A stretch of 61,363 nt of DNA from Sporolactobacillus laevolacticus DSM 442. GTDB taxonomy: Bacteria; Bacillota; Bacilli; Bacillales; Sporolactobacillaceae. Below are positions 28,165 through 41,900 of this stretch, in pieces. Position numbers and translations under genes: made by a program. The stretch's first letter is position 1, and every line of letters begins with the position of its first letter. The DNA lies in NCBI RefSeq assembly GCF_000497245.1, contig NZ_AWTC01000020.1:1-61363 (forward strand). The letters run 5' to 3'. The notes under the pieces are model-generated. The model did not search any database and had not been told where the DNA came from. It saw only the letters and a program-made list of their open reading frames with translations.

Positions 28165-28455
28165 TTATTCGCCTTCGTAGAAGTTAAGTTCTTTACTTTC
28201 CGGCGTCAAAGTGACAATGGCTTTTTTGCGGTTATTTGTATAGCCTGAATAGCGGCCGTAACGTTTTGGCTTACCTTTTACGTTCAACGTGTTGACTTTA
28301 ACGACTTTCACATCAAAGATGGCTTCTACTGCACGTTTGATCTCAGACTTGTTTGCCTTTGTATCAACGTCGAATGTGTATTTCTTATCGGCCATCTGGT
28401 CAGTCGTACGTTCAGTCAGCACGGGGCGCTTTATAATATCGCGAGGATCCTTCAT
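28165..28455 (-). CDS. rplW: 50S ribosomal protein L23
   Basis: 96 residues: [20 protein letters not shown] and [20 protein letters not shown]. Docking site for trigger factor and SRP at the exit. The start overlaps the rplD stop by 1 base (TAATG). Confidence 0.97.
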   Translation of the reverse strand: MKDPRDIIKRPVLTERTTDQMADKKYTFDVDTKANKSEIKRAVEAIFDVKVVKVNTLNVKGKPKRYGRYSGYTNNRKKAIVTLTPESKELNFYEGE

Positions 28456-29078
28456 TATCCAAGCACCTCCTCAAGCTTTGCCGCAGCTTCTTTGGTGACA
28501 ATCAACTTGTTGTGTGCAACAACGTCAAGTACATTGACTTCGTTTGCAGCAAGCACCTTAACACCAGGAATGTTGCGGGATGACAAAACGGCTGTTTCGT
28601 CAACATCATTTGTTACAATCAATGCCTTTTCTGATACAGACAGGTTGTTCAGTAAAGCGACAATTTCTTTTGTTTTCGGAGCTTCAATTGTGAGTGCGTC
28701 CAGTACAATCAGGTCGTTGTCTCCAGCTTTTCCTGACAGTACCGACTTAATTGCCAATCGGCGCACTTTCTTAGGCAGTTTGTAAGCGTAGCTGCGTGGA
28801 GTCGGTCCGAATACCGTACCGCCGCCGACCCATTGCGGGGAGCGAATGGAGCCTTGACGTGCGCGGCCAGTTCCCTTTTGTTTCCACGGCTTGCGGCCAC
28901 CGCCGCGTACAGCAGAGCGATTTTTTACAGCATGTGTTCCTTGGCGTTGGGATGCCTGTTGCATGACAACTGCTTGGTAAACGACATGTTCATTTGGTTC
29001 GATGCCGAATACAGCGTCTGCCAGTTCGACAGCTCCGACTTCAGCGCCTTTTTGATCAAATACAGTTAATTTTGGCAT
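28455..29078 (-). CDS. rplD: 50S ribosomal protein L4
   Basis: 207 residues. The tunnel loop [20 protein letters not shown] is intact. In B. subtilis L4 also represses the S10 operon through its leader, so a 3'-located leader upstream of rpsJ would be the target here (inference). Confidence 0.97.
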   Translation of the reverse strand: MPKLTVFDQKGAEVGAVELADAVFGIEPNEHVVYQAVVMQQASQRQGTHAVKNRSAVRGGGRKPWKQKGTGRARQGSIRSPQWVGGGTVFGPTPRSYAYKLPKKVRRLAIKSVLSGKAGDNDLIVLDALTIEAPKTKEIVALLNNLSVSEKALIVTNDVDETAVLSSRNIPGVKVLAANEVNVLDVVAHNKLIVTKEAAAKLEEVLG

Positions 29079-29095
29079 GGAAGCGTCCTCCCTTC

Positions 29096-29734
29096 TTATT
29101 TAGCTTCTTTTGCTTTAAGTGCAGATTTTATTGTAATATAGCTTTTCTTAGCGCCCGGTACATTACCTCTGATGAGGATCAATTTCCGTTCCAGATCAAC
29201 TTTGGCAATCACGAGGTTTTCAACCGTTACGGTTTCTCCACCCATGCGTCCTGCCAGTTTCTTGCCTTTAAAAGTATGGGCCGGATCGATAACACCCATG
29301 GAACCTGGACGACGGTGGTAACGTGAACCGTGAGTCATTGGTCCGCGAGATTGGTTATTTCTCTTAATCGGTCCCTGATATCCCTTACCTTTTGACGTTC
29401 CTGTTACATCAACAACGTCTCCGGCTTTGAATGTATCTGCGGCAACTACATTACCTAATTCGTAGTCGTCTAAATTTACATTACGGATTTCTTTAATGAA
29501 GCGCTTAGGTTCGGCTTTAGCTTTTTCAGCGTGTCCTTTTGCCGGTTTGGTAATTCGAGAAGCTTTTGCATTATCAAAACCGATCTGTACGGCTTCGTAT
29601 CCATCCGTTTCAACGGTCTTCTTCTGAAGAACCACATTGTCGGATACATCGACAACCGTAACAGGAATCACATCGCCGTTTTCAGCAAAAATCTGTGTCA
29701 TGCCGATTTTCTTGCCTAAGATTCCTTTGCTCAT
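29096..29734 (-). CDS. rplC: 50S ribosomal protein L3
   Basis: 212 residues: [20 protein letters not shown] and [19 protein letters not shown], whose loop reaches the A-site crevice. ATG 29734 chosen behind AGGAGG. Confidence 0.97.
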   Translation of the reverse strand: MSKGILGKKIGMTQIFAENGDVIPVTVVDVSDNVVLQKKTVETDGYEAVQIGFDNAKASRITKPAKGHAEKAKAEPKRFIKEIRNVNLDDYELGNVVAADTFKAGDVVDVTGTSKGKGYQGPIKRNNQSRGPMTHGSRYHRRPGSMGVIDPAHTFKGKKLAGRMGGETVTVENLVIAKVDLERKLILIRGNVPGAKKSYITIKSALKAKEAK

Positions 29735-29764
29735 CCGTAACACCTCCTGTTTGTTCTAAATGAA

Positions 29765-30200
<436 letters not shown>

Positions 30201-30208
30201 ACTTCACT

Positions 30209-30237
30209 ATTATACCTAAATAATAGGCACATAGCAA
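30209..30237 (-). promoter_or_regulatory. S10 operon promoter
   Basis: Minus strand TTGCTA, 17 bases, TATAAT, about 136 bases upstream of the rpsJ start. A terminator for tuf follows farther upstream, so a promoter is needed here. Confidence 0.75.
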
Positions 30238-30322
30238 GGCGAACCACCACTTTTTTCAGTGACTGTTACATTATAAAGAGTTTTTCATTAAAGATCAATT
30301 AATAAATACAATTTAAAAGGGT

Positions 30323-30350
30323 AAAAAAAAGAACCCCCCGAAGGGAGTTC
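30323..30350 (-). terminator. tuf terminator
   Basis: Minus strand GAACTCCC / GGGGGGTTC stem with a TTC-type loop, followed by eight T, just past the tuf stop. Confidence 0.9.
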
Positions 30351-30365
30351 TTTTTAATCAAGCAA

Positions 30366-31553
30366 TTATTCAACGATTTCAGATACAGAGCCGGCGCCTA
30401 CCGTACGGCCGCCTTCACGAATAGAGAATTTCGTTCCCTGTTCGATAGCGATCGGTGCAAGCAGATCAACGTCCATTTCAACGTTGTCACCAGGCATTAC
30501 CATTTCAGTTCCTTCTGGAAGAGAGATAGTACCTGTTACGTCAGTCGTCCTGAAGTAGAATTGCGGACGATAGTTAGTGAAGAAAGGAGTATGGCGTCCG
30601 CCTTCTTCTTTTTTCAGTACGTAAACTTGCGCTTTGAATTTCTTGTGTGCTGTAACGGTACCTGGTTTAATCAAAACCTGGCCACGTTCAATGCCTTCAC
30701 GGTCAACACCACGGAGCAGTGCGCCAATGTTGTCGCCGGCTTCAGCGAAGTCCATCGTTTTACGGAACATTTCAACACCCGTAACAGTGGACTTCTTAGG
30801 AGCGTCAGTCAAACCAAGGATTTCAACTTCGTCACCGATTTTAACCGTACCACGTTCAACACGGCCGGTAGCAACCGTACCACGACCTGTGATCGAGAAT
30901 ACGTCTTCGACAGGCATCATGAATGGCTTGTCATTTTCACGGACAGGAGTTGGGATGTATTCGTCAACAGCATCCATCAGTTCAAGGATGTGTTTTTCTT
31001 CTTCAGGATCGCCTTGCAATGCTTTCAAAGCAGAACCTTTGATTACAGGAACATCGTCACCTGGGTAGTCATATTCGCTGAGAAGGTCACGAACTTCCAT
31101 TTCAACGAGTTCAAGAAGTTCAGGATCGTCAACCTGGTCAGTCTTATTCAGGAAGACAACGATCGCAGGAACACCTACTTGGTTTGCAAGCAGAATGTGT
31201 TCGCGAGTCTGAGGCATCGGGCCGTCAACAGCAGAAACAACGAGGATACCGCCGTCCATCTGAGCAGCGCCGGTGATCATGTTCTTTACATAGTCAGCGT
31301 GTCCTGGGCAGTCAACGTGTGCATAGTGACGTGCATCAGTTTCATATTCAACGTGAGCCGTTGAAATCGTGATACCACGTTCACGTTCTTCAGGAGCACC
31401 ATCGATGGAATCATAAGCACGTGCCTGAGCTTTACCTGATTTCGCCAATACGGTTGTAATAGCAGCCGTCAGAGTTGTTTTACCGTGGTCAACGTGACCA
31501 ATTGTACCGATGTTAACATGCGGTTTTGTACGTTCATAATGTTCTTTAGCCAT
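30366..31553 (-). CDS. tuf: elongation factor Tu
   Basis: 395 residues, full length. G1 [12 protein letters not shown]3 DCPGHADY, G4 NKTD and the three EF-Tu domains are present, including the C-terminal RTVGAGSV. Delivers aminoacyl-tRNA to the ribosome. Preceded by a 147-base spacer after fusA that may hold its own promoter, and followed by a terminator. The 267-codon open frame on the opposite strand is a codon-bias shadow. Confidence 0.98.
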   Translation of the reverse strand: MAKEHYERTKPHVNIGTIGHVDHGKTTLTAAITTVLAKSGKAQARAYDSIDGAPEERERGITISTAHVEYETDARHYAHVDCPGHADYVKNMITGAAQMDGGILVVSAVDGPMPQTREHILLANQVGVPAIVVFLNKTDQVDDPELLELVEMEVRDLLSEYDYPGDDVPVIKGSALKALQGDPEEEKHILELMDAVDEYIPTPVRENDKPFMMPVEDVFSITGRGTVATGRVERGTVKIGDEVEILGLTDAPKKSTVTGVEMFRKTMDFAEAGDNIGALLRGVDREGIERGQVLIKPGTVTAHKKFKAQVYVLKKEEGGRHTPFFTNYRPQFYFRTTDVTGTISLPEGTEMVMPGDNVEMDVDLLAPIAIEQGTKFSIREGGRTVGAGSVSEIVE

Positions 31554-31700
31554 GGATTGTATTATCCTCCTTTAATTCAATAGAAAGTTTAAAATTTATA
31601 TGCAGTAAGAAAGTTGGCAAGCTTATGCCATCTTCCCTAGCTTACAATAAAACAAATGGTGTGACAATTATTTTATCAAGCGGGCAAAACTTTCAAATCA

Positions 31701-33779
31701 TTATTCTCCAGTTGCCTTCTTGATAATTTCCTCACTGACACTCTTCGGCACTTCTTCATAGTGGTCGAATTGCATCGTGAATGTTCCACGGCCCTGAGTA
31801 GCCGAACGAAGGTTCGTTGCATAGCCAAACATTTCTGCCAGAGGAACATGGGCACTTACAACCTGAACGCCTTGGCGAGCTTCCATACCGTCAACGCGTC
31901 CGCGGCGGCTCGTGATATCACCCATAATATCTCCTAAATATTCTTCAGGCATGCTGACTTCCACTTTCATGATTGGTTCAAGAATGACTGGCGCGCAGAC
32001 ACTTTTAGCGGCTTTCAACGCCATTGAAGCTGCAATCTTGAATGCCATTTCACTGGAGTCGACATCGTGATAGGATCCATCAACGAGGCTTGCTTTCACA
32101 TCGATCAGCGGATAGCCGGCAAGCAATCCGTTTTGCAGTGCGTCTTTAAGTCCTACTTCAACCGCAGGGATGTATTCGCGAGGAACCACACCACCGACGA
32201 TCTTGTTTTCAAATACGAATCCTTCGCCTTCTTTTTGCGGTTCGAATTCGATCCAAACGTGACCGTATTGACCACGTCCACCGGACTGACGAATAAATTT
32301 ACCTTCGGCTCTGCCGGCTTTTGTCAGCGTTTCACGATAAGCAACCTGCGGGTTACCTACGTTCGCGTCAACTTTGAATTCACGGCGCATACGGTCAACG
32401 ATAATGTCGAGGTGAAGCTCACCCATACCACCGATAATGGTTTGGCCTGTCTCTTCATCAGTATGCGTTTTGAAAGTAGGATCTTCTTCAGCAAGCTTTG
32501 CAAGAGCGATACCCATCTTATCCTGGTCTGCTTTCGATTTCGGTTCGATAGCAACGTGGATAACCGGATCAGGGAATTCCATTGATTCAAGAACAATGAG
32601 GTTATTCTCATCGCACAGTGTATCTCCGGTTGTTGTATTCTTCAAACCAACTGCTGCCGCAATGTCACCGGAGTAAACCTTTTTGATTTCGCTACGGTGG
32701 TTAGCATGCATTTGAAGAATACGTCCCATACGTTCGCGGTTATCTTTTGTTGAGTTCTGTACATAAGATCCCGCTTCGATCGTTCCTGAGTATACTCTGA
32801 AGAACGTAAGTTTACCAACAAATGGGTCCGTCATAACTTTAAATGCCAATGCTGCGAATGGTCCGTCATCATCAGCAGGACGCAAAGCTTCTTCGCCTGA
32901 ATCCGGCAAAGTACCTTTAATCGCAGGAACATCGAGTGGTGACGGTAGGTAATCAATGCAGGCATCCAAAACATGCTGTACACCTTTGTTCTTAAAGGCA
33001 GTACCACACAGTACCGGATAGAATTTAACTGCACAAGTCGCTTTACGAATTGCCGTTTTCAATTCTTCTACAGAGATTTCTTCACCATTCAGGTATTTTT
33101 CCATGAGTTCGTCATCTACGTCCGCAACGGCTTCGATGAGTTTTTCATGGTATTCTTCGGCTTGTTCCTTGTATTCAGCAGGAATCTCTTCTGCATCTAC
33201 AATTGATCCTTGGTCATCTTCATAGACATAAGCCTGCATCGTTACCAAGTCAATTTCACCTTGATAGTTGTCTTCGGCACCCATTGGCAACTGAATCGGA
33301 TGAGCATTGGCTTGAAGGCGTTCATGCAAAGTCTTGCAAGAATAAAGGAAATTTGCGCCGATTTTGTCCATCTTGTTAACAAATACAATTCTTGGTACGC
33401 CATAAGTCGTCGCCTGACGCCAAACGGTTTCCGTTTGAGGTTCAACGCCGGATTGTGCGTCAAGAACCGTCACCGCACCATCAAGTACACGAAGTGAACG
33501 TTCTACTTCAACGGTGAAGTCCACGTGTCCCGGGGTGTCGATAATGTTAATACGATGGTTCTTCCATTGCGCAGTCGTCGCCGCGGATGTAATAGTAATA
33601 CCGCGTTCCTTTTCCTGATCCATCCAGTCCATTTGTGAAGCCCCTTCATGGGTTTCACCAATTTTGTGGATACGTCCGGAATAGAAGAGGATACGCTCAG
33701 TTGTCGTCGTCTTGCCGGCATCAATGTGCGCCATGATACCGATATTGCGCGTCTTTTCCAAGGAGAATTCCCTTGCCAT
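31701..33779 (-). CDS. fusA: elongation factor G
   Basis: 692 residues, same as B. subtilis. GTPase motifs [23 protein letters not shown] and NKMD; domains II-V follow, with [16 protein letters not shown] in domain IV. Drives translocation and, with RRF, ribosome recycling. Part of the rpsL-rpsG-fusA-tuf str operon. Confidence 0.98.
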   Translation of the reverse strand: MAREFSLEKTRNIGIMAHIDAGKTTTTERILFYSGRIHKIGETHEGASQMDWMDQEKERGITITSAATTAQWKNHRINIIDTPGHVDFTVEVERSLRVLDGAVTVLDAQSGVEPQTETVWRQATTYGVPRIVFVNKMDKIGANFLYSCKTLHERLQANAHPIQLPMGAEDNYQGEIDLVTMQAYVYEDDQGSIVDAEEIPAEYKEQAEEYHEKLIEAVADVDDELMEKYLNGEEISVEELKTAIRKATCAVKFYPVLCGTAFKNKGVQHVLDACIDYLPSPLDVPAIKGTLPDSGEEALRPADDDGPFAALAFKVMTDPFVGKLTFFRVYSGTIEAGSYVQNSTKDNRERMGRILQMHANHRSEIKKVYSGDIAAAVGLKNTTTGDTLCDENNLIVLESMEFPDPVIHVAIEPKSKADQDKMGIALAKLAEEDPTFKTHTDEETGQTIIGGMGELHLDIIVDRMRREFKVDANVGNPQVAYRETLTKAGRAEGKFIRQSGGRGQYGHVWIEFEPQKEGEGFVFENKIVGGVVPREYIPAVEVGLKDALQNGLLAGYPLIDVKASLVDGSYHDVDSSEMAFKIAASMALKAAKSVCAPVILEPIMKVEVSMPEEYLGDIMGDITSRRGRVDGMEARQGVQVVSAHVPLAEMFGYATNLRSATQGRGTFTMQFDHYEEVPKSVSEEIIKKATGE

Positions 33780-33806
33780 GGTTTTCTCTCCTTCCTATTA
33801 GTTATC

Positions 33807-34277
33807 TTACCAGCGATAATGTGCAAAAGCTTTATTAGCTTCAGCCATTTTGTGCATATCTTCGCGTTTCTTAACAGATGCGCCTGTATTGTTCGATGCA
33901 TCGATAATTTCATTAGCCAAACGTTCAACCATCGTTTTTTCTCCACGAAGTCTTGAATAGTTGACCAAGTAGCGAAGTCCTAAAGTCGTGCGACGTTCAG
34001 GACGAACTTCAACCGGCACCTGATAGTTAGATCCGCCGACACGGCGTGCTTTAACTTCAAGTACTGGCATAACGTTCTTCAATGCCTGTTCGAACACTTC
34101 CATAGGTTCTTGATTTGTGCGTTCTTTGATCAGATCAAATGCCTGATAGAGAATGGTTTGTGCCTTTCCCTTTTTTCCGTCTTCCATAATCCGGTTGATC
34201 AGACGAGTGACCAGTTTGGAATTATAAAGTGGATCAGGCAGTACATCGCGTCTTTCGACAGGGCCTTTTCTAGGCAT
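33807..34277 (-). CDS. rpsG: 30S ribosomal protein S7
   Basis: 156 residues: [20 protein letters not shown] and the beta hairpin [20 protein letters not shown]. Primary binder of the 16S head. 27 bases before fusA. Confidence 0.97.
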   Translation of the reverse strand: MPRKGPVERRDVLPDPLYNSKLVTRLINRIMEDGKKGKAQTILYQAFDLIKERTNQEPMEVFEQALKNVMPVLEVKARRVGGSNYQVPVEVRPERRTTLGLRYLVNYSRLRGEKTMVERLANEIIDASNNTGASVKKREDMHKMAEANKAFAHYRW

Positions 34278-34305
34278 GTTAATTCCTCCTCCCAGTTAGT
34301 AGTGA

Positions 34306-34719
34306 TTAAGCCTTAGGTTTCTTTGCGCCGTATTTCGAGCGGCCTTGCTTACGGTCAACAACACTAGCCGTATCCAGAGCACCGCGGATAATATGATAAC
34401 GCACACCAGGGAGGTCCTTCACACGTCCGCCGCGAATCAGAACAACACTGTGTTCCTGTAGATTGTGGCCGATTCCCGGAATATAAGCATTGACTTCAAT
34501 GTTGTTTGACAGACGAACACGGGCATATTTACGAAGCGCAGAGTTTGGCTTCTTAGGTGTCATCGTGCCAACACGGGTGCACACGCCCCTCTTTTGTGGA
34601 GCGAAATCATCAGTCAACGATTTCTTGAAACTGTTGTAACCACTGTTCAACGCAGGAGCCGTAGACTTTCTGATTTTTGACTTGCGTCCTTGACGAATTA
34701 ATTGATTAATTGTAGGCAT
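34306..34719 (-). CDS. rpsL: 30S ribosomal protein S12
   Basis: 137 residues. [16 protein letters not shown] and the decoding loops [17 protein letters not shown] and [14 protein letters not shown] are wild type at the positions linked to streptomycin resistance. 28 bases before rpsG. Confidence 0.97.
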   Translation of the reverse strand: MPTINQLIRQGRKSKIRKSTAPALNSGYNSFKKSLTDDFAPQKRGVCTRVGTMTPKKPNSALRKYARVRLSNNIEVNAYIPGIGHNLQEHSVVLIRGGRVKDLPGVRYHIIRGALDTASVVDRKQGRSKYGAKKPKA

Positions 34720-34781
34720 TTACCTGTTCCTCCTTCCGATTTTCTAAACCCACTGATCCAGGCGGTTCTTTTCTCGCGCAA

Positions 34782-34822
34782 AAAAGTGTTTTTGCAAGAT
34801 TTTCTCTTGCAAAAACATCATT
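34782..34822 (-). terminator. hairpin with U-run between rplGB and rpsL (attenuator-like)
   Basis: The minus transcript forms a perfect 12-bp stem (GTTTTTGCAAGA / TCTTGCAAAAAC) with a 5-base loop, followed by A-C-TTTTTT. It overlaps the 3' end of the L7Ae-like gene and precedes rpsL by about 65 bases. It looks like a partial terminator inside the operon. Confidence 0.65.
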
Positions 34823-35069
34823 TTTTTATCGCAACAGCCGATGCTCCGACTTCAATGCCGCAAGCCTGGCCTAATTTCTTCATTGAGGCCACAGTGCTCA
34901 CAGGCACTTTCAATTCTTCCGCAAGTGTCAGTACTTTATTGGTGACTCGAACGTCAGCATCTTCAGCTATGATAACCTCTTTAACTCGGTTCTCTTTCAA
35001 AGCTTTAATTGCCTGTTTCGTGCCAATAATGATTTCGTCCTTTGATTGTGTCACTTTTTCATAAGACAT
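34818..35069 (-). CDS. rplGB: L7Ae/L30e-family kink-turn-binding protein
   Basis: 83 residues, matching B. subtilis YbxF (RplGB), a ribosome-associated protein that binds kink-turn RNA. Visible text: [20 protein letters not shown] and [23 protein letters not shown] 35069 behind GGAGG; the longer frame lacks a site. Position between rpoC and rpsL is standard. Confidence 0.92.
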   Translation of the reverse strand: MSYEKVTQSKDEIIIGTKQAIKALKENRVKEVIIAEDADVRVTNKVLTLAEELKVPVSTVASMKKLGQACGIEVGASAVAIKK

Positions 35070-35152
35070 CACCGTGCATCCTCCAAAGTAACAAGTGTAA
35101 AAGAACACTCAGATATAATAGCACCGGCGATTGACTATTGTCAATGGCGGAA

Positions 35153-38100
35153 TCAACTTTCTTGTTTGATCAATGCTTCTGCCGGTTCAGCGTTTGTATC
35201 TGTTCCTTCTACACTATCTTCAGTTTCTACCACAACATTGCGATACTTCGGCATCCCTGTTCCCGCAGGAATCAGTTTACCGATAATAACATTTTCTTTC
35301 AATCCAAGCAATTCATCAACCTTGCCCTTGATAGCAGCATCCGTCAGCACGCGTGTTGTTTCCTGGAATGAAGCGGCAGACAGGAAGGAATCTGTTTCAA
35401 GCGCTGCTTTGGTAATACCGAGCAGTACCGGATGTCCGGTAGCCGGCATTTTACGATGAAGCAGTACATCACGGTTGTCGTCCTTAAAGCGGTGGATGTC
35501 AACAAGTGCTCCCGGCAATACGGAAGTATCACCACTGTCAATGACACGAATCTTGCGCATCATTTGGCGCACCATAACTTCAACGTGCTTGTCGCCGATT
35601 TCTACACCCTGCATACGGTAAACTTTCTGAACTTCACGAAGCAAGTAGTTTTGTACGCCTTGCAATCCGACAACGTGGAGCAATTCTTTTGGATCAATTG
35701 ATCCTTCATTGATCGCTTCACCGGCTTTAATTTCACTGCCTTCGCCGACCTTCATGCGTGCACTAAGCGGAACAGTATAGTTTCTTGTTTCCATTGAACC
35801 CTTGATAACGACTTCTCGCTTATCTTTCAGTTCACTGATCGATGTGACGGTTCCCTCAATTTCCGAAATGACAGCTTGCCCTTTCGGATTTCTCGCCTCG
35901 AACAATTCTTGGATACGAGGGAGACCTTGAGTGATGTCGTCTCCAGCCACACCACCGGTATGGAACGTACGCATCGTCAGCTGGGTACCAGGTTCACCGA
36001 TCGATTGAGCCGCGATAATACCAACAGACTCACCCACTTCAACTTCAGAGCCTGTTGCCAAGTTCCGGCCGTAGCATTTCTTGCAGACACCGTGTCGTGT
36101 TTCACAAGTAAATACTGTACGGATTTCAACTTCTGTGATTCCTGCTTCAACAATTTTCGACGCGATATCTTCAGTGATCAGCCCGTCTTTCTCAACCAGC
36201 ACTTCATCTGTGTCCGGATGATATACGATCTGATTCGCCGTACGGCCAACCAATCGATCATAAAGACTTTCAATTTCTTCGTTTCCTTCACGGATTGCAT
36301 GAACAACAATGCCGCGGTCCGTTCCGCAATCGTCTTCCCGGACAATAACGTCCTGGGCAACGTCAACAAGACGCCGAGTCAGATAACCTGAGTTTGCAGT
36401 CTTGAGTGCTGTATCGGCAAGTCCTTTTCGAGCACCGTGCGTTGAGATGAAGTATTCCAACACGGTCAAACCTTCACGGAAACTTGAGATAATCGGCAAT
36501 TCAATAATACGGCCGGATGGATCGGCCATCAGTCCACGCATACCGGCAAGCTGTGTAAAGTTCGAAGCATTTCCTCGGGCCCCAGAGTCACTCATCATAA
36601 AGATTGGGTTCGTCTTAACCAGGGAGTTCATCAGCTTAGACTGAATCGTGTCTTTCGCGTCACTCCAGATGCCGACAACGCGTTCATAGCGTTCATCTTC
36701 GGTGATCAAGCCTCTGCGGAACTGTTTTGTTACTTTCTGTACGTTCTCTTCGGCTTCATCCAGGATTTCTTTCTTCTCAGGAAGCACGATAACGTCGGAC
36801 ACACCGACCGTTATGCCGGCCTTCGTTGAATATTGGAATCCAAGTGCTTTTAGACGATCAAGGAACTTAGAAGTTTCTGTAACTTTATAGCTTTTGAATA
36901 CTTCTGCAATGATATGTCCCAGATAACCTTTTTTGAACGGCGGAATTTCTTCACGGGACGCGATTTCCTTTGGAATATCGGAGCCCATCGGAACAAAGAA
37001 TTTGTCCGGAGTCGCCACTTGAAGATTTTGATCCGTTGGTTCATTAATATACGGAAACGCTGGTGGCAGAACGTGATTGAAAATCAGCTTGCCTGCCGTC
37101 GTCAGCAAATATTGCTTGTTCTGCTCTTCTGTGAACGTTGGATTATGTGTTGCAGCAGCAGGAATCGCAATACGTGAATGCAAGTGTACATAGCCATTGT
37201 AATAGGCGAGCATCACTTCATTAACGTCCTTGAAAATCTTACCTTCGCCAACAGCGCCTTTACGTTCAAGCGTTAGATAGTAGTTACCAAGCACCATATC
37301 CTGAGATGGCGTAACAATTGGCTTTCCGTCTTTAGGATTCAAGATATTTTGTGCGCCAAGCATCAGCAAGCGGGCTTCTGCCTGTGCTTCAGCAGAAAGC
37401 GGCACGTGAACGGCCATCTGGTCACCATCAAAGTCCGCATTGTATGCAGTACATACAAGCGGGTGAAGACGAATCGCGCGTCCTTCTACTATTCTCGGTT
37501 CGAAAGCCTGAATACCTAGTCGGTGCAGCGTTGGGGCACGGTTCAGCAATACAGGATGCTCTTTAATCACATCTTCAAGAACACCCCAAACATCAGCATG
37601 GATCTTTTCCACCTTACGCTTCGCACTCTTAATGTTGTTTGCGATGCCACGGCTAACCAGTTCTTTCATGACAAATGGTTTGAACAGTTCCAAAGCCATT
37701 TCTTTCGGCAATCCGCATTGATACATCTGCAATGTTGGGCCAACGGCAATAACGGAACGACCTGAATAGTCGACACGTTTTCCCAGAAGGTTCTGGCGGA
37801 AGCGGCCTTGTTTTCCCTTTAACATGTGGGAAAGTGATTTCAGCGGTCTGTTACCGGGTCCGGTAACCGGACGGCCACGACGGCCGTTATCAATAAGTGA
37901 ATCGACCGCTTCCTGCAGCATACGTTTTTCGTTTTGGACAATAATACTTGGCGCACCAAGTTCAAGAAGGCGTTTAAGACGATTGTTCCGGTTAATAACT
38001 CTTCGATAAAGGTCATTAAGATCGGAAGTTGCGAAACGACCGCCATCAAGCTGAACCATTGGACGCAGTTCAGGAGGAATAACAGGCAGCACATCAAGAA

Positions 38101-38779
38101 TCATCCAAGATGGTTCGTTTCCAGATTCGCGGAATGCTTCAACCACTTCAAGCCTTTTTACCGCACGGGTTCTTCTCTGGCCTTGAACACTTTTTAATTC
38201 CTCCTGCAGTGCTTCCGATTCTTTGTCCAAATCGACATCCTGAAGAAGTTTTTTAATTGATTCTGCGCCCATACCAGCTTTAAAGGCGTTGCCGTACTTT
38301 TCACGGTAACTGCGGTACTCTTTTTCAGACAGCAGCTGTTTTTTCTCAAGCGGAGTATCTCCCGGTTCAGTCACTACGTAAGATGCAAAGTAGATGACTT
38401 CTTCCAAAGCTCTCGGGGACATATCCATCAAGAGGCCCATACGGCTTGGAATACCTTTGAAGTACCAAATGTGAGAAACCGGAGCCGCAAGTTCAATGTG
38501 GCCCATGCGTTCTCTGCGGACCTTCGCACGTGTCACTTCAACACCGCAACGGTCGCAAACGACGCCTTTGTACCTGACGCGTTTATACTTTCCGCAGTGG
38601 CATTCCCAGTCTTTAGTCGGCCCAAAAATCCGTTCGCAGAAAAGGCCGTCCTTTTCTGGCTTCAATGTTCGATAATTGATTGTCTCCGGCTTCTTGACTT
38701 CGCCATGAGACCAGGACCTGATTTTATCAGGTGACGCTAAACCAATCTTCATAAACTCAAATTTATTGACATCCAGCAA
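35153..38779 (-). CDS. rpoC: RNA polymerase beta' subunit
   Basis: 1208 residues from a TTG start behind AGGGAGG ([20 protein letters not shown]), close to the 1199 of B. subtilis. The apparent ATG 45 bases upstream is rejected. N-terminal zinc ribbon CHCGKYKR ... CDRCGVEV, catalytic [12 protein letters not shown] with three Asp, trigger-loop region [17 protein letters not shown], and a second zinc site [16 protein letters not shown]. Complete. Confidence 0.98.
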   Translation of the reverse strand: MLDVNKFEFMKIGLASPDKIRSWSHGEVKKPETINYRTLKPEKDGLFCERIFGPTKDWECHCGKYKRVRYKGVVCDRCGVEVTRAKVRRERMGHIELAAPVSHIWYFKGIPSRMGLLMDMSPRALEEVIYFASYVVTEPGDTPLEKKQLLSEKEYRSYREKYGNAFKAGMGAESIKKLLQDVDLDKESEALQEELKSVQGQRRTRAVKRLEVVEAFRESGNEPSWMILDVLPVIPPELRPMVQLDGGRFATSDLNDLYRRVINRNNRLKRLLELGAPSIIVQNEKRMLQEAVDSLIDNGRRGRPVTGPGNRPLKSLSHMLKGKQGRFRQNLLGKRVDYSGRSVIAVGPTLQMYQCGLPKEMALELFKPFVMKELVSRGIANNIKSAKRKVEKIHADVWGVLEDVIKEHPVLLNRAPTLHRLGIQAFEPRIVEGRAIRLHPLVCTAYNADFDGDQMAVHVPLSAEAQAEARLLMLGAQNILNPKDGKPIVTPSQDMVLGNYYLTLERKGAVGEGKIFKDVNEVMLAYYNGYVHLHSRIAIPAAATHNPTFTEEQNKQYLLTTAGKLIFNHVLPPAFPYINEPTDQNLQVATPDKFFVPMGSDIPKEIASREEIPPFKKGYLGHIIAEVFKSYKVTETSKFLDRLKALGFQYSTKAGITVGVSDVIVLPEKKEILDEAEENVQKVTKQFRRGLITEDERYERVVGIWSDAKDTIQSKLMNSLVKTNPIFMMSDSGARGNASNFTQLAGMRGLMADPSGRIIELPIISSFREGLTVLEYFISTHGARKGLADTALKTANSGYLTRRLVDVAQDVIVREDDCGTDRGIVVHAIREGNEEIESLYDRLVGRTANQIVYHPDTDEVLVEKDGLITEDIASKIVEAGITEVEIRTVFTCETRHGVCKKCYGRNLATGSEVEVGESVGIIAAQSIGEPGTQLTMRTFHTGGVAGDDITQGLPRIQELFEARNPKGQAVISEIEGTVTSISELKDKREVVIKGSMETRNYTVPLSARMKVGEGSEIKAGEAINEGSIDPKELLHVVGLQGVQNYLLREVQKVYRMQGVEIGDKHVEVMVRQMMRKIRVIDSGDTSVLPGALVDIHRFKDDNRDVLLHRKMPATGHPVLLGITKAALETDSFLSAASFQETTRVLTDAAIKGKVDELLGLKENVIIGKLIPAGTGMPKYRNVVVETEDSVEGTDTNAEPAEALIKQES

Positions 38780-38940
38780 GGGGGCAACCTCCCTTATATT
38801 TTCAGTGTCTGGCATAAGTGCCATCGCTTTAGTTCACCGAGTTGTTGTATGTTGGGCGGTGTGCACAGAATCGAAAGAACCGTCATTCTTGTCTTCCGAT
38901 CCTCCTCATCGCGCCTTATAAGAGGTTGATTCAATGGTAC

Positions 38941-41900
38941 TCAGACTTGCACGTTCAGGCTGTCATCTAGTGTCTCTTCTTCGTCCTCGAGTTCTTTGAT
39001 GACAATTTCTGAATGATCGGAATCAAGAACCTTAACATCCATGCCAAGGCTTTGGAGTTCCTTAATCAGTACCTTGAATGATTCAGGCACACCTGGTTCA
39101 GGCACATTTTCACCTTTGACAATAGATTCATAAGTCTTCACACGACCGACAACATCATCCGATTTAACAGTCAGAATTTCTTGGAGTGTGTGCGCTGCGC
39201 CGTAGGCTTCGAGCGCCCAAACTTCCATTTCACCAAAACGCTGACCACCAAACTGTGCTTTACCACCGAGCGGCTGCTGAGTAACCAATGAGTATGGGCC
39301 TGTTGAACGTGCGTGCAGCTTATCATCAACCATGTGCGCCAGCTTGATCATATACATGACACCTACTGATACGCGGTTATCAAATGCTTCACCCGTACGT
39401 CCATCGTAAAGCACGGTCTTGCCGTCTCGTGACAATCCAGCTTCTTCAAGCGTGCTCCAGACATCTTCTTCTCGTGCACCGTCAAATACCGGTGTTGCAA
39501 TGTGGATACCCATTTCGCGAGCAGCCATACCAAGGTGAAGTTCCAGCACCTGACCAATGTTCATACGTGAAGGTACACCCAGTGGGTTAAGCATGATATC
39601 AAGCGGACGTCCGCTTGGCAGGAACGGCATATCTTCCTCAGGAAGGATTTTGGAAATGACACCTTTGTTTCCGTGGCGTCCAGCCATTTTATCTCCTTCG
39701 TGAATTTTACGTTTCTGAACGATATACACGCGGACAAGTTCGTTCACACCTGGCGGCAGTTCATCGCCGGCTTCACGTGTGAAAATCTTGACATCATGAA
39801 CAATACCGCCACCGCCATGTGGAACCTTCAGCGATGTATCACGTACTTCACGTGCTTTTTCACCGAAAATTGCATGGAGTAAGCGTTCCTCTGCGGTAAG
39901 TTCCGTAACCCCTTTTGGTGTTACTTTACCGACGAGAATATCGCCATCGCGTACTTCAGCACCGATACGAATAATACCACGATCATCCAAGTTCTTCAGT
40001 GCATCTTCGCCTACATTAGGGATGTCACGGGTAATGTCTTCCGGCCCGAGTTTCGTATCACGGGCGTCAGATTCATATTCTTCAATATGAATAGAAGTGT
40101 ACACATCATCTTTTACAAGTCTCTCGTTCATGATGACGGCATCTTCATAGTTATATCCGTTCCAAGTCATAAAACCAACAAGAACGTTACGGCCTAGCGC
40201 GAGTTCGCCTTCGTCCATCGAAGGGCCATCTGCGATGATTTCGCCTTTATCAACGACCGTGCCTTTTTCAACAATCGGTTTTTGGTTGTAGCACATGCCT
40301 TGGTTTGAGCGTTCGAATTTCGAGAGCTTATAAGAAACTACATCGCCCTCAGTTTCATGTCCGTCAATCGTTTCCAATGTACGGATTTTGATTTGACGTG
40401 CAGAAACATATTCAACGCGTCCACGGAATTTCGAACGAATAGCAGCACCTGAGTCACGAGCTGATACATATTCCATACCCGTTCCAACAAGTGGCGCTTC
40501 CGGACGAAGCAGTGGAACGGCCTGACGCTGCATGTTAGCGCCCATCAAAGCACGGTTTGAGTCGTCATTGGCTAGGAATGGAATACATGCCGAAGCGACT
40601 GAGACAACCTGCTTTGGCGACACGTCCATGTAGTCAACACGATCTTTATGAACAACCAAGTTCTCGCTACGGAAGCGCGCGAGAATGTGGTCATCCAGAA
40701 ATTCGCCGGCTTCACTCAGTTCAGCGTTTGCCTGAGCAACAACATAGTTATCTTCTTCATCAGCCGTCAGGTAATCAATATGCTCAGTTACCCTTCCCGT
40801 ATCCGGATCTACGCGGCGATACGGTGTTTCAATAAAGCCGTATTTATTCACTCGCGCATAGCTGGATAGCGAGTTGATCAAGCCGATGTTCGGTCCTTCA
40901 GGCGTTTCAATTGGGCACATACGTCCATAGTGAGAGTAGTGAACGTCACGCACTTCCATGCCGGCGCGCTCTCTTGTCAAACCGCCAGGTCCAAGGGCAG
41001 ACAGCCTACGTTTATGGGTCAATTCGGCCAGAGGGTTGGTCTGATCCATGAACTGTGAAAGCTGTGAACTGCCGAAGAATTCCTTAATAGAGGCGATAAC
41101 CGGTCGAATATTGATTAGCGCCTGAGGAGTGATACTGTTCGTATCTTGAATCGACATGCGTTCACGAATCACACGTTCCATTCGCGATAACCCGATACGG
41201 AACTGATTTTGCAGCAGCTCGCCAACGGATCTGAGACGACGATTACCCAGGTGATCGATATCATCGGTATCACCGATTCCATGAAGCAAATCAAAGAAAT
41301 AGTTGATCGAGGAAAGAATGTCGGCCGGCGTGATGTGCTTGATTGATCGGTCAATCACGCAGTTGCCCATAATGCTGACCACTTTTCCCTTATCTTCATC
41401 AAGTGGTGAGTAGACATTGATTTTCTGAACATTAATCGTCTGTCCCGCAATAACACCTTCAGTTGGTGTATAGTCCACAAATCCCAACTTTTTCTCGATC
41501 GTCGGCAATAGGCGGTCGAGTGTCCGGCGGTCAAGTAGCGTTCCTTCATCAGCAACGATTTCTCCGGTTTCCGGATCAACCAGTTTCTCAGCGAGTCTCT
41601 GATTAAACAATCTGTTTTTGATGTGAAGCTTCTTGTTCATTTTATAACGTCCGACATTCGCCAGATCATAGCGCTTTGGATCAAAGAACCGTGCTTCGAG
41701 CAAGCTCTTCGCGTTTTCTACAGTCGGCGGTTCCCCCGGGCGCAGACGTTCGTAAATTTCAACAAGCGCCTTATCCGTGCTGTCGGTGTTGTCTTTTTCC
41801 AAAGTATTTCTCAGATACTCGTCATCACCTAGAAGATCGATAATCTCCTGATCTGTGCTGAATCCAAGAGAACGCAAAAGAACCGTTACTGGCACTTTCC

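Noticed and set aside
30561-31364. 267-codon plus-strand frame opposite tuf
   Set aside because: Antisense shadow of a highly biased gene; composition (Phe, Asn, Arg rich) is an artefact of tuf codon use.
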